Of a stretch of 25,246 bases of DNA, positions 1-6,222 are shown piece by piece. The stretch covers positions 1 through 25,246 of IMG/VR virus record IMGVR_UViG_3300031758_000528. One strand, 5' to 3'. Below the pieces are notes generated by a model that worked only from the letters and a program-made list of their open reading frames with translations, was not told where the DNA came from and did no database searches. The stretch's first letter is position 1. Each line of letters starts with the position of its first letter. Source of the stretch: a virus. The translations under genes were made by a program, and so were the position numbers.

Positions 1-288
1 GTAGAAGTTAAAACAGATAGATTGGCACATAGCACAGGAAACCTTGCAATTGAATATAAATGCAGAGGTAAATGGTCAGGCATCAGTACCACTCAGGCTG
101 ATTGGTGGGCATTCGTTCTATGCAATCACAGCCACATTTTAATGATTCGGACAGGTGAGTTAAAATCTTTAGTAAAAAGGTATCACCTTGATGGAAAGAT
201 AAAAAGAGGTGGAGATGATGGCTTATCTGAATTTGTCCTTGTTCCTTTAGAAGACATCCTTTATTTTGACCATGTAATGTTAAAATGA
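1..288 (+). CDS. PD-(D/E)XK-like nuclease, 5' truncated by window
   Basis: The frame is open from base 1 and stops at TGA 286-288, so the gene starts before the window. The TTG at 22 is only an internal codon. The visible protein begins VEVKTDR, an E-x-K motif following a hydrophobic strand, then has TGNLAIEY and a GKWSGISTTQADWW segment. This combination (EVK strand, then a Gly-rich turn with SGIS-T and an aromatic pair) is what I know from small phage proteins of the PD-(D/E)XK nuclease superfamily. The upstream acidic residue of the active site would lie outside the window, so catalytic competence cannot be judged. Its position next to replication genes fits a DNA-processing role. The nuclease call is a family-level inference from motifs. 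Confidence 0.6.
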   Translation, partial: VEVKTDRLAHSTGNLAIEYKCRGKWSGISTTQADWWAFVLCNHSHILMIRTGELKSLVKRYHLDGKIKRGGDDGLSEFVLVPLEDILYFDHVMLK

Positions 289-294
289 TAAAAT

Positions 295-540
295 ATGAAA
301 TCCTTAAACGCTAATTTAGAAAATTCAGTTCCCCATGTCTTATATGATATTGAACTGCCATTCCCAGAACGTACAGAAAAAGCAATCCACTTCAAATGCC
401 TAAAAGATGCAGCTAACTTCTTGGGTTATCCGTACAATCAACTCTATGCCCTAAGGCATCCAGGTAAACGGATAAAAGGAAAAAATGGTAAAACTTATGC
501 ATTAAGGATAAAAAAAATTGAAAGAGAATTGCAGAAATAG
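295..540 (+). CDS. small phage protein of unknown function, possible DNA-binding domain
   Basis: This is an 81-residue basic protein starting six bases after the preceding stop. Residues about 32-72 (FKCLKDAANFLGYPYNQL ... GKNGKTYALR) look like a short helix-turn-helix-type module: an amphipathic DAANFLG helix, a second helix, then a basic GK-x-GK loop and a beta strand. This layout resembles NUMOD1-like or excisionase-like DNA-binding segments, but the match is loose. The C-terminus is strongly basic (KIKKIERELQK). There is no signal peptide or membrane segment. A terminator-bearing RNA element follows immediately, so this gene probably ends a transcription unit. Function is unknown. Confidence 0.55.
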   Translation: MKSLNANLENSVPHVLYDIELPFPERTEKAIHFKCLKDAANFLGYPYNQLYALRHPGKRIKGKNGKTYALRIKKIERELQK

Positions 541-543
541 TTT

Positions 544-551
544 TATATTTG
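544..551 (+). promoter_or_regulatory. candidate -7 promoter element (TATATTTG)
   Basis: TATATTTG is an exact match to the Bacteroidota -7 consensus TAnnTTTG and lies directly after the stop codon of the preceding gene. The -33 element is weak: the nearest candidate is ATTG at 517-520, 23 bases upstream, slightly farther than the usual 19-21. If used, transcription would start near 556-558, at the 5' edge of the hairpin cluster. Confidence 0.35.
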
Positions 552-556
552 TGGTA

Positions 557-655
557 AGCAAATACGAATTTGAGGTAGAGTGCAGATTCGTGTTTGAAGG
601 TTCAAACGTAACTGGGGATTCAGGTAAACACTCTACACCTGTTTCCCCTTTTTTT
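557..655 (+). ncRNA. structured RNA with kissing-loop complementarity and intrinsic terminator
   Basis: This non-coding stretch can form three consecutive hairpins. Hairpin 1 pairs ACGAAT (564-569) with ATTCGT (586-591). Hairpin 2 pairs GTTTGA (592-597) with TCAAAC (602-607). Hairpin 3 pairs GGGGA (614-618) with TCCCC (644-648) and CAGGT (621-625) with ACCTG (637-641), separated by a 2x2 T/T internal loop and followed by seven Ts (649-655), the layout of an intrinsic terminator. The loop of hairpin 1 contains GTAGAGTG (575-582), a perfect 8-base complement of CACTCTAC (629-636) in the loop of hairpin 3. A TAnnTTTG promoter match precedes it and the replication gene starts five bases after the T run. 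It could be a free small RNA or a leader/attenuator controlling the replication gene. I do not recognise a known RNA family. Confidence 0.5.
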
Positions 656-659
656 ATTT

Positions 660-1325
660 ATGGCAAAAGACCCTGCTGTGCTATTATACACATCTGATTT
701 TCTAAGCGGAACAAGAACGATGACCAATGAAGAAGTCGGGATGTATATCATCCTGCTTTGCCTACAACATCAAAATGGTAAGCTAACCGAAAGGGATATG
801 CTAAGCATATGCAAAACGTATGTAGAGCCTGTGTTTTCTAAATTTGATTTAGTAGATGGATTTTACATTAACAAAAGGATGTATGAAGAGGCTGAAAAGC
901 GAAGCAAGTACACCGAAAGTAGAAGAAACAATGCAAGTGCTAAGCATATGCTCAAGCATATGGATAACCATATGGAAAATGAAAATGGAAATATAAATGA
1001 TAATATAAATAATAATATAAATATAAAAGAGAAAGCAAAAAAGTTTATCAAACCAGAATTATTTGAAGTTCAGAATCACTTTGAGGACATCGGGTATTTA
1101 GATGAAGCAGAAAACTTTTTTAACTATTACGAAAGCAATGGTTGGAAGGTAGGGAAAAATCCTATGAAAGATTGGAAAGCAGCATCAAGAAATTGGATTA
1201 AAAACACAAAAAACTATAAAAGAAATGATACCACTAAATCAAACTCTGACCTCTATGCTCAACGGAGAGCAGAAATGTACGAAATCGCAGCAATCATTGA
1301 CAGAGAGCGAGGCATTAGACCTTGA
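660..1325 (+). CDS. phage replication protein (YdaU/DUF1376-like, replisome organizer type)
   Basis: The N-terminus (MAKDPAVLLYTSDFLSGTRT, then MTNEEVGMYIILLCLQHQNG and KLTERDMLSICK) matches the winged-helix-like N-terminal domain of phage replication proteins related to DUF1376/YdaU; it spans about residues 1-85. A low-complexity linker (95-122, four-residue repeats KHML, KHMD, NHME, NENG, NIND, NINN, NINI) leads to a C-terminal domain of about 100 residues with aromatic and lysine-rich segments (FFNYYESNGWKVGKNPMKDW), typical of the part that contacts DNA or a helicase loader. Such proteins open the phage origin and recruit host replication enzymes. The ATG at 660 is preceded by a T-rich terminator tail and no ribosome binding site, but MAKDPA is the conserved start of the family. 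The linker DNA is a repeat array and may be the origin itself. Confidence 0.75.
   Translation: MAKDPAVLLYTSDFLSGTRTMTNEEVGMYIILLCLQHQNGKLTERDMLSICKTYVEPVFSKFDLVDGFYINKRMYEEAEKRSKYTESRRNNASAKHMLKHMDNHMENENGNINDNINNNINIKEKAKKFIKPELFEVQNHFEDIGYLDEAENFFNYYESNGWKVGKNPMKDWKAASRNWIKNTKNYKRNDTTKSNSDLYAQRRAEMYEIAAIIDRERGIRP
942..1025 (+). repeat. seven 12-bp tandem units inside the replication gene; candidate origin
   Basis: Seven in-phase 12-bp units run from 942 to 1025. CATATG recurs at 945, 957 and 969 (units aagcatatgctc, aagcatatggat, aaccatatggaa). After one transitional unit, AATATAAAT recurs at 990, 1002 and 1014. The left half therefore looks like iterons and the right half like an AT-rich unwinding element, the arrangement of the lambda origin within gene O and of other phages whose origin sits in the initiator gene. 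The array encodes the protein's low-complexity linker, so it could alternatively be selected only at protein level. Confidence 0.5.
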
Positions 1326-1974
1326 GAGATTCCGCAATAGCAGAATCACTACAAGCATAAAAGAAACGAGCATGGCTCTCTTTATTGATGAATTGTTAAA
1401 AGGAATGTCAATGCTTGGCATGAAAGGTGATAAACTTCCTTCACAGCCAGAAATGGTAAATATGTATAAATCAGTATTGGAAGAATATCCTAACCTAAAA
1501 ATCGGGGAATTAAGCCTTGCCTTCAGTTTAGCAGCAAAGGGAAAGTTAGATATGGAAGCGGAAACGTATCAAAACTTTTCAATGCTTTACTTGCATAGGA
1601 TTCTGAGGTCCTTTGCGAGATATGGAATGCAGAAGCTATCAGAAATGAAACCAAAGCTGGAAGAAAGCAAATGGCAGCCAAGAGAGGTTATGGATGATGA
1701 AAAGGTTGCTTTATCATTGGAATGCTATAAAAAATTCAAGCAATGGGATAATATAGTATTCGGGATTGATTCCTTTAAAATCCTATACAACAGAGGGGTG
1801 CTTAAATTTAACTCGGTTGAAATTGTTAAAGAGGTGAAGGAACTGATGACTGCTAAAATGATGAAAAGTCATACCTATACAAAGCAGGACATCAGAGCAT
1901 TGATGGAAGATGATGACTATATGGAGCATCAATGTTACAGGCTTGTTCTTTCTAAATACTTTGATACACTATGA
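1225..1974 (+). CDS. phage replication-associated protein of unknown function
   Basis: This largely helical protein of up to 249 residues follows the replication gene in another frame. A helix-rich core (about residues 50-120) contains LFIDELLKG, LPSQPEMVNMYKSVLEEYP and LKIGELSLAFSLAAKGKLD, a pattern I associate with phage proteins encoded beside replication initiators. The C-terminal half is charged and helical. The start is uncertain: ATG 1225 overlaps the upstream gene by 101 bases; ATG 1255 and TTG 1297 give shorter overlaps; ATG 1372 follows a purine-rich AAGAAACGAG and gives no overlap. The residues just before 1372 look like part of the first helix, so I favour an upstream start. The next gene overlaps the stop as ATGA. 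A helicase loader or partner role is a guess from position. Confidence 0.65.
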   Translation: MIPLNQTLTSMLNGEQKCTKSQQSLTESEALDLERFRNSRITTSIKETSMALFIDELLKGMSMLGMKGDKLPSQPEMVNMYKSVLEEYPNLKIGELSLAFSLAAKGKLDMEAETYQNFSMLYLHRILRSFARYGMQKLSEMKPKLEESKWQPREVMDDEKVALSLECYKKFKQWDNIVFGIDSFKILYNRGVLKFNSVEIVKEVKELMTAKMMKSHTYTKQDIRALMEDDDYMEHQCYRLVLSKYFDTL

Positions 1975-2279
1975 AAGATTTAACAGCAGGAATGATTACC
2001 AAGATAGCCATGATTGAAATGGAGATGAAAGGTTACTTTGTTTGGAGGCATAACAATTTAGCAGTACCTGGCAGAAAGTTCAATGGATTGAAAGGAGTGC
2101 CTGATATAATCGGTTTTGATAAAAAGACAGGTTTATCAGTTTTTTGCGAAGTCAAGACAAAAAATGATAAAATATCAGAATATCAAGCTAACTTTATGAC
2201 CAGAGCAAAAAAGGCAGGATGCATGGTATTCATCGCAATGGATGACAACAGCAATGTTTTGATAAAAGAATGGGAATGA
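1971..2279 (+). CDS. VRR-NUC domain nuclease
   Basis: This 102-residue protein has the compact VRR-NUC fold of the PD-(D/E)XK superfamily. The order is an N-terminal helix, GYFVWRHNN strand (residues 21-29), LKGVPDIIG with the catalytic Asp45, the CEVKTK strand with Glu60 and Lys62, then SEYQANF with Gln72 and a KKAGCMVFIA segment. All expected active-site residues (D, E-x-K, Q) are present, so it should be an active metal-dependent nuclease. Stand-alone phage VRR-NUC proteins are thought to act on branched or replication-intermediate DNA, which fits its place after two replication genes. The start overlaps the preceding stop as ATGA (1971-1974). Confidence 0.85.
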   Translation: MKDLTAGMITKIAMIEMEMKGYFVWRHNNLAVPGRKFNGLKGVPDIIGFDKKTGLSVFCEVKTKNDKISEYQANFMTRAKKAGCMVFIAMDDNSNVLIKEWE

Positions 2280-3091
2280 AAACCATAAATAGTTTATCAG
2301 GAGGAAAGACAAGTTCATATATGGCAGTTCATTATCCTGCTGACTATAACATTTTTGCATTGGTTACAATAGAAGAGCCAAAGGCTGCACCAAAAGACAA
2401 AGGTATCATTCAATATGTTTCTGATAAAATAGGCAAAGAATTTATAGCAACCGCAGAAGATGATAAAACTTTAACAGTATTGCGTGATTTAGAACAAATG
2501 TTAGGGAAAGAAATAATATGGGTTAATGGTAATTCATTTGAAGAAGTAAATCGGAAGGTTACAGGAGGTAAAGGATTACCCAATCAGATGTGGAGGTTTT
2601 GCACAACTGAGATGAAAATGCGACCCATTTTTGATTGGTGGTTTAAAAATGTAGGCGAAAAGGTAAAAATGAATATCGGCATAAGATATGATGAAATGGA
2701 AAGGGCAGAAAGGATAAGAAACACCTTTAAAGGCATTGTAGGAAAAAGAGGAACTAAAAACAAATGGGAAGAAATAGAATGGAGAGAAGCATCATTTCCT
2801 TTAGTTACCAATAAAATAATACATCCAAGAGTGGTGAGTTGGGCAAATTCAACTAATTTAACTTTCCCATCTGATTCCAATTGTGTAGGTTGTTTTTGGA
2901 AGAGCATAAACCAACTGCGTAAAAATTGGGAGGACAACCCAGAAAAAATGCAATGGTTTGCCAATCAAGAAAATGATAAAAAAAGGTGGAAGAAAGAAAT
3001 GACATATGATAAAATTTTAAACGTAGGTCTGCAAATGGATTTTAACTTTGGGGAAGGTGCAGGATGCCAGTCAGGATATTGTACTGATTAA
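2270..3091 (+). CDS. PAPS reductase-like ATP pyrophosphatase family protein
   Basis: The N-terminus carries a PP-loop (SGGKTS, residues 10-15, followed by SYMA), the ATP pyrophosphatase signature of PAPS reductase-type enzymes. Cysteines that could bind a metal or Fe-S cluster are at 111 (RFCT), 205 and 208 (CVGC) and 266 and 271 (GCQSGYC). The family activates a substrate by adenylation; members include PAPS reductases and DndC of DNA phosphorothioation. Phage-borne members are common but their substrate is mostly unknown. No Dnd partners are visible here. The start may be ATG 2270 or, more typically, ATG 2276, which overlaps the previous stop as ATGA. Neighbours are nuclease and sigma-like genes. 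A DNA or tRNA sulfur modification role is possible but not shown. Confidence 0.8.
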   Translation: MGMKTINSLSGGKTSSYMAVHYPADYNIFALVTIEEPKAAPKDKGIIQYVSDKIGKEFIATAEDDKTLTVLRDLEQMLGKEIIWVNGNSFEEVNRKVTGGKGLPNQMWRFCTTEMKMRPIFDWWFKNVGEKVKMNIGIRYDEMERAERIRNTFKGIVGKRGTKNKWEEIEWREASFPLVTNKIIHPRVVSWANSTNLTFPSDSNCVGCFWKSINQLRKNWEDNPEKMQWFANQENDKKRWKKEMTYDKILNVGLQMDFNFGEGAGCQSGYCTD

Positions 3092-3607
3092 ATGAATATA
3101 ACCCGTAACCATATTATCTCAGAACTTTACAAAGATAAAGACATTGCACAGGCAATAGCGAAGATGCAGCCTGTTGAATTGCAGGATGATTTACGGCAGG
3201 AGATGTTTATGGTTCTTTGCGAAATGGATGAAGATAAACTGATTGGAATGCATCAAAGCGGATATTTAAAGTTCTATCTTGTCAGGACAATGCTCTCAAT
3301 GATAAAATCCAATAGGTCAACTTTCTTTAACAAATTTAGAAAGCAGGTTGAAGAATGGGATAGCAAGTATGATAGCAAGGATGAGAACTTAGAGTATCAA
3401 GATGAAATGATTGTAAAGTTAAATCAGAGCATGAATGTCCTGCATTGGTATGAAAGGGAGATTTTTAAGCTATATTCTGAAAGCGGAATGAATATAATGG
3501 AACTGAGCAGGAATACTAAAATACCATATCGGTCATTAAGCATGACAATAAAAAAAGTTAAAACATATCTTTACTACAAGGTCCGAAACATGACAATAAA
3601 AGAATAA
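3092..3607 (+). CDS. sigma-70-like (ECF-type) regulatory protein
   Basis: This 171-residue protein has a two-part layout like small sigma factors. Residues about 26-75 (LQDDLRQEMFMVLCEM, then a YLKFYLVRTMLSMIKS helix) resemble region 2, and residues about 115-165 (WYEREIFKLYSESGMNIMELS, then IPYRSLSMTIKKVKTYLYYK) resemble the region 4 helix-turn-helix that reads the -35/-33 box. The linker is acidic and low complexity. Such genes occur in Bacteroidota phages, often between early and late blocks, and may redirect host RNA polymerase to phage promoters. It starts directly after the preceding stop (TAA/ATG). It could also be a DNA-binding protein that lost sigma activity; region 2 is weak. Confidence 0.7.
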   Translation: MNITRNHIISELYKDKDIAQAIAKMQPVELQDDLRQEMFMVLCEMDEDKLIGMHQSGYLKFYLVRTMLSMIKSNRSTFFNKFRKQVEEWDSKYDSKDENLEYQDEMIVKLNQSMNVLHWYEREIFKLYSESGMNIMELSRNTKIPYRSLSMTIKKVKTYLYYKVRNMTIKE

Positions 3608-3618
3608 AACCCAAAACC

Positions 3619-3870
3619 ATGATAACAGTTAAAATTATCCTAACAGCAATCCTGACATCTTTCTATTTCATTGATATGGGAAGATTCCCCGAGAAATGGA
3701 AGATAAACGTAAAGCCTTTCAATTGCCATATGTGTTTATCATTCTATCTGGCAGTCATTTACTTTTGGCTTCCTTCATTCGTAGTAAGCACATTATTCGT
3801 AGCCTTTGCGAGTGGGGTATCTGCTCCATTATTCCGCAATTTCCTAAACAATTTATTCTTTAAGAAATGA
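3619..3870 (+). CDS. small membrane protein with CxxC motif
   Basis: This 83-residue protein has two predicted membrane segments, about residues 2-18 and 41-65, linked by a short basic loop with a KPFNCHMCLSF motif (Cys36, Cys39). The pair of cysteines just before the second helix could bind metal or form a disulfide. The C-terminus is basic (FFKK). Similar two-helix proteins with a KPFNCxxCLSFW-like motif occur in Bacteroidota phages; their function is unknown. It is translated between the sigma-like gene and an AT-hook-like gene, and its stop overlaps the next ATG. Confidence 0.6.
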   Translation: MITVKIILTAILTSFYFIDMGRFPEKWKINVKPFNCHMCLSFYLAVIYFWLPSFVVSTLFVAFASGVSAPLFRNFLNNLFFKK

Positions 3871-4151
3871 CACAATCAGATAAAGATTTTATCAATCAGC
3901 ATATCATCAACTTTGAATCGGTAAGGATTGGTTTCCTTCGTAACATTCCGATTGATGTTTTGAATAGATATGAAACAATCTATCGCACCTACCTTGACCC
4001 GAATTATATTTTAACAGCATGGTGTTCAGCCTGTGTTATGGACATGATGAAAAGGCTATTGGCTTATTGGGATGATGTAAACGTAGAGAAAGAAGCAGCA
4101 GCAGAGCCTGAGATTGTTAAACCAAAAAGAGGCAGACCTGCAAAGAAATGA
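3867..4151 (+). CDS. small phage protein with C-terminal AT-hook-like tail
   Basis: This 94-residue protein has a helical N-terminal part with RYETIYRTYLDPNYILTAWC (35-53) and a cysteine pair (Cys53, Cys56), then an acidic linker and a basic end KPKRGRPAKK. The RGRP core flanked by lysines is the hallmark of AT-hooks, which bind the minor groove of AT-rich DNA. The family appears to be a small conserved phage protein with no known function. It overlaps its neighbours by four bases on both sides (ATGA), so it is probably translationally coupled to the membrane protein before it and the methyltransferase after it. Confidence 0.6.
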   Translation: MTQSDKDFINQHIINFESVRIGFLRNIPIDVLNRYETIYRTYLDPNYILTAWCSACVMDMMKRLLAYWDDVNVEKEAAAEPEIVKPKRGRPAKK

Positions 4152-4711
4152 AAGAGATAATAAACAACCATTCCAATGGTAAACTAATAAGCGAAGAAGC
4201 ATTTCTGAAGGCTGAACTTGAAATGGGCATTGGTTTTCACAATCCTGCCTTTACTAATTTAGCAGCAGAAGTGGCAAAGATTGTTAGACCATTAGGACAA
4301 AGCATTCTTGACTATGGAGCAGGAACAGGAGTTTATGCTGATGCCTATCACAAAGCAGGAATGGAAACGTATGTTTATGAAATCTTTGAATCACATAGGA
4401 ATTACATTCGGCAGAATGCTCCTCATTTAACAATAATAGACAAGCCGATAACTACCGATGTTCTTTCATGGATTGAGGTTGCAGAGCATATGACTGATTC
4501 GGAAATAGATGCATTGTTAGAAAAGATAAAACCTAAATATATCCTTTTCTCATCTACTCCAGAGCATACGGAATGGGATTATGAGTGGGGGCATATTAAC
4601 ATTTGCAGTCATGAGGAATGGGTTAAGATGTTTGAATCCTATGGATATAAATTAGAACAGAATCTATCACACCCAACACCCTGGGCAAAACTATTTAAAT
4701 GCGAATTTTAG
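4148..4711 (+). CDS. class I SAM-dependent methyltransferase
   Basis: The 187-residue protein has a Rossmann methyltransferase core. Motif I is ILDYGAGTG (residues 53-61), the acidic end of strand 2 is in VYEIFE (Glu78 or Glu81), and WIEVAEHM (108-115) matches the EVxEHI segment of the Methyltransf_11/23 group. A strand 5-like LFSSTPEH and the WGHINICSHEEW segment (147-158) follow. This subgroup usually methylates small molecules or sugars rather than DNA; there is no DPPY motif. It overlaps the following glycosyltransferase gene by 13 bases, so the two enzymes are probably made together and may act on the same glycan or modified base. Confidence 0.8.
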   Translation: MKEIINNHSNGKLISEEAFLKAELEMGIGFHNPAFTNLAAEVAKIVRPLGQSILDYGAGTGVYADAYHKAGMETYVYEIFESHRNYIRQNAPHLTIIDKPITTDVLSWIEVAEHMTDSEIDALLEKIKPKYILFSSTPEHTEWDYEWGHINICSHEEWVKMFESYGYKLEQNLSHPTPWAKLFKCEF

Positions 4712-5706
4712 CAGTCGGTTCAAGACAATCAGGAGTATCTTATCATAGGCTTTTTGTTCCTACTATGTATCTTCCGAAGCAGTATGCAATGCTGACAGAT
4801 ACATTGACAGAGGAAGAACTTGATAAAGGATATGATATAGTTTTTATCAATCGTTATGTAATAGGTCATGAGGCGAATGATATAGACAACCTCCGCAAAA
4901 AGTACGGCTTTAAATTAGTTGTTGACATAGATGATTATTGGCATCTTGATGTTTGGCATATGCTTTATTCTACCTATCCTGTTCAACGAATCATTGACCA
5001 CATTAAGATTGCAGATGTAGTTACCTGCACCAATGAAAGGCTATACAATGAAATCAAGCAGCTAAATAACAACGTACACATCCTTCCGAATGCTTTGCCT
5101 TATGGTGAGGACCAATTCACTACTGATAAAACAGAATCAGATTTAGTTCGTTTCATCTGGGCAGGTTCGGCTACCCATGAAAAAGACATGGCTATTCTGA
5201 AAAGACCGATGCAAAGAATATCAGCAGACCCTTTTATCAAAAGCAAAGCACATTTTCAAATATGCGGATATGAACCTGATAATACAATAAAGACCCCGAT
5301 ATGGCACAGGATGATTGATAACTTTCTCTCAGGGTTCAATGTCAATGGAAATATCAGAGAAGGATTGCCTGTGGACCTTTACATTAACTTTTACAAAGAA
5401 GCAGATGTCAGCCTTGTTCCTTTAGTGGAATCAAGGTTTAACGGCATGAAATCCAATCTTAAAGTATTGGAAGCAGCGACTAAATCCTTGGCAGTTATCT
5501 GCTCAAATGTTCAACCATATTCAGAATGCCCTTATGTGATTAAAGTAAACAGGCAGTCCGATTGGTTTGAATCTGTTAAAAAAGTTTGCAAAGATGCTAT
5601 TTATAGAAAAGAGATGGGTGAAGCCAATCGTGAGTGGTGCTTAGAAAACTTTGATATCAGAAAAATAAATATAGAACGAAAACAAATCTTTGAATCATGC
5701 CTGTAA
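4699..5706 (+). CDS. glycosyltransferase (GT4-like, GT-B fold)
   Basis: This 335-residue protein starts MRILAVGS and has the two-domain look of GT-B glycosyltransferases. Features include a GVSYHRLFVP segment near the N-terminus, DIVFINRYV (about 46-54), VVDIDDYWHLD (74-84), a domain boundary at HILPNALP, then VRFIWAGSATHEKD (second Rossmann half), a DVSLVPL segment and SNLKVLEAATKS, the E-containing stretch that in GT4 enzymes contacts the nucleotide sugar. Such enzymes transfer a sugar from a nucleotide donor. In phages they glycosylate DNA, virion proteins or host surface polymers; the target here is unknown. It overlaps both neighbours and is likely co-translated with the methyltransferase. 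Confidence 0.8.
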   Translation: MRILAVGSRQSGVSYHRLFVPTMYLPKQYAMLTDTLTEEELDKGYDIVFINRYVIGHEANDIDNLRKKYGFKLVVDIDDYWHLDVWHMLYSTYPVQRIIDHIKIADVVTCTNERLYNEIKQLNNNVHILPNALPYGEDQFTTDKTESDLVRFIWAGSATHEKDMAILKRPMQRISADPFIKSKAHFQICGYEPDNTIKTPIWHRMIDNFLSGFNVNGNIREGLPVDLYINFYKEADVSLVPLVESRFNGMKSNLKVLEAATKSLAVICSNVQPYSECPYVIKVNRQSDWFESVKKVCKDAIYRKEMGEANREWCLENFDIRKINIERKQIFESCL

Positions 5707-5882
5707 GCAAATGCGAAAACGGAAAATGGAAGATTGGAGCAGGAAACTGCATTTACCCTACAAGAGAGAAAGCCATTGAGGTCTGGACAGCCATCCTTGC
5801 CTCAGGCAGATATGAAAACGGCAAGAAAGAAAATGATAAAAAAGAAGATTCTAATCGGAATAATTCCGAATTAAAGTCATAA
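5697..5882 (+). CDS. small phage protein of unknown function
   Basis: This 61-residue protein opens with MPVSKCENGKWKIGAGNCIY, a short beta-hairpin-like module with two cysteines (Cys6, Cys18), followed by TREKAIEVWTAIL, a helix. Tiny proteins with this K-C-x-NGKW-IG-G-C pattern are recurrent in phage genomes and have no known function. The C-terminal third is low complexity (Lys, Asn, Glu, Asp). It overlaps the glycosyltransferase stop by ten bases. Confidence 0.65.
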   Translation: MPVSKCENGKWKIGAGNCIYPTREKAIEVWTAILASGRYENGKKENDKKEDSNRNNSELKS

Positions 5883-5903
5883 ATTTAACAAAACATCAAA
5901 ACT

Positions 5904-6101
5904 ATGAATGCTACAATCAGATTCAACCTCAATGAAAAAGATGATAGGATGGCTCACATGAGATGCATCAAATCAACGGACATGGCTCTTGCTCTCTTTA
6001 AGATTCAGGAACTTGCTATGGAATATGAGCATATAAACATAGTCCAACTGAATGATATCTTTGAACAGTACAACATCACATTAAATGAAATCATTTGCTA
6101 A
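5904..6101 (+). CDS. small phage protein of unknown function
   Basis: This 65-residue protein begins MNATIRFNLNEKDDR, a beta strand followed by an acidic turn, then STDMALALFKIQELAMEYE, an amphipathic helix. The pattern (xATxxFNLxE ... ALxxI-ELA) resembles a widespread family of tiny phage proteins found near replication or packaging genes, of unknown function. It is preceded by a leader with ATTTAACAA (5883-5891), the same motif seen before the protease, capsid and structural genes. Its end overlaps a zinc-ribbon ORF. Confidence 0.6.
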   Translation: MNATIRFNLNEKDDRMAHMRCIKSTDMALALFKIQELAMEYEHINIVQLNDIFEQYNITLNEIIC

Positions 6102-6222
6102 ATTTGTGGCAGCATGGGTTACCTGCCGAAACTGCCGAAAGAAATACACAATCACAATTCATAAACAACAAAACCAATCGCTATGCCCACATTGCCAAAG
6201 TGTAAACCAGAGCAAAAAGTAA
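6085..6222 (+). CDS. small zinc-ribbon protein
   Basis: A 45-codon ORF runs from ATG 6085 to TAA 6220-6222. It has two Cys pairs, CRNC (residues 14-17) and CPHC (34-37), separated by 16 residues that look like a beta hairpin (KKYTITIHKQQNQS), which is the plan of a minimal zinc ribbon. The rest is basic. It overlaps the gene before it by 17 bases and the membrane-protein ORF after it by 40 bases, in different frames. Regularly spaced CxxC pairs at the right distance are unlikely by chance in such a short frame, so I regard it as real. The function is unknown; nucleic-acid or protein binding is plausible. Confidence 0.55.
   Translation: MKSFAKFVAAWVTCRNCRKKYTITIHKQQNQSLCPHCQSVNQSKK

Noticed and set aside
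544-650. tRNA-like words (GGTAGAG at 574-580, GGTTCAAA at 599-606)
   Set aside because: These resemble D-arm and T-arm words, but no acceptor stem, anticodon stem or proper spacing could be built; the bases pair better in the hairpins described.
942-1025. CRISPR-like repeat array
   Set aside because: Units are 12 bp, contiguous, without spacers, and lie in frame inside a coding gene.
2584-2964. minus-strand ORF of 126 codons opposite the PAPS-reductase-like gene
   Set aside because: Antisense shadow; the + strand frame has complete family motifs.
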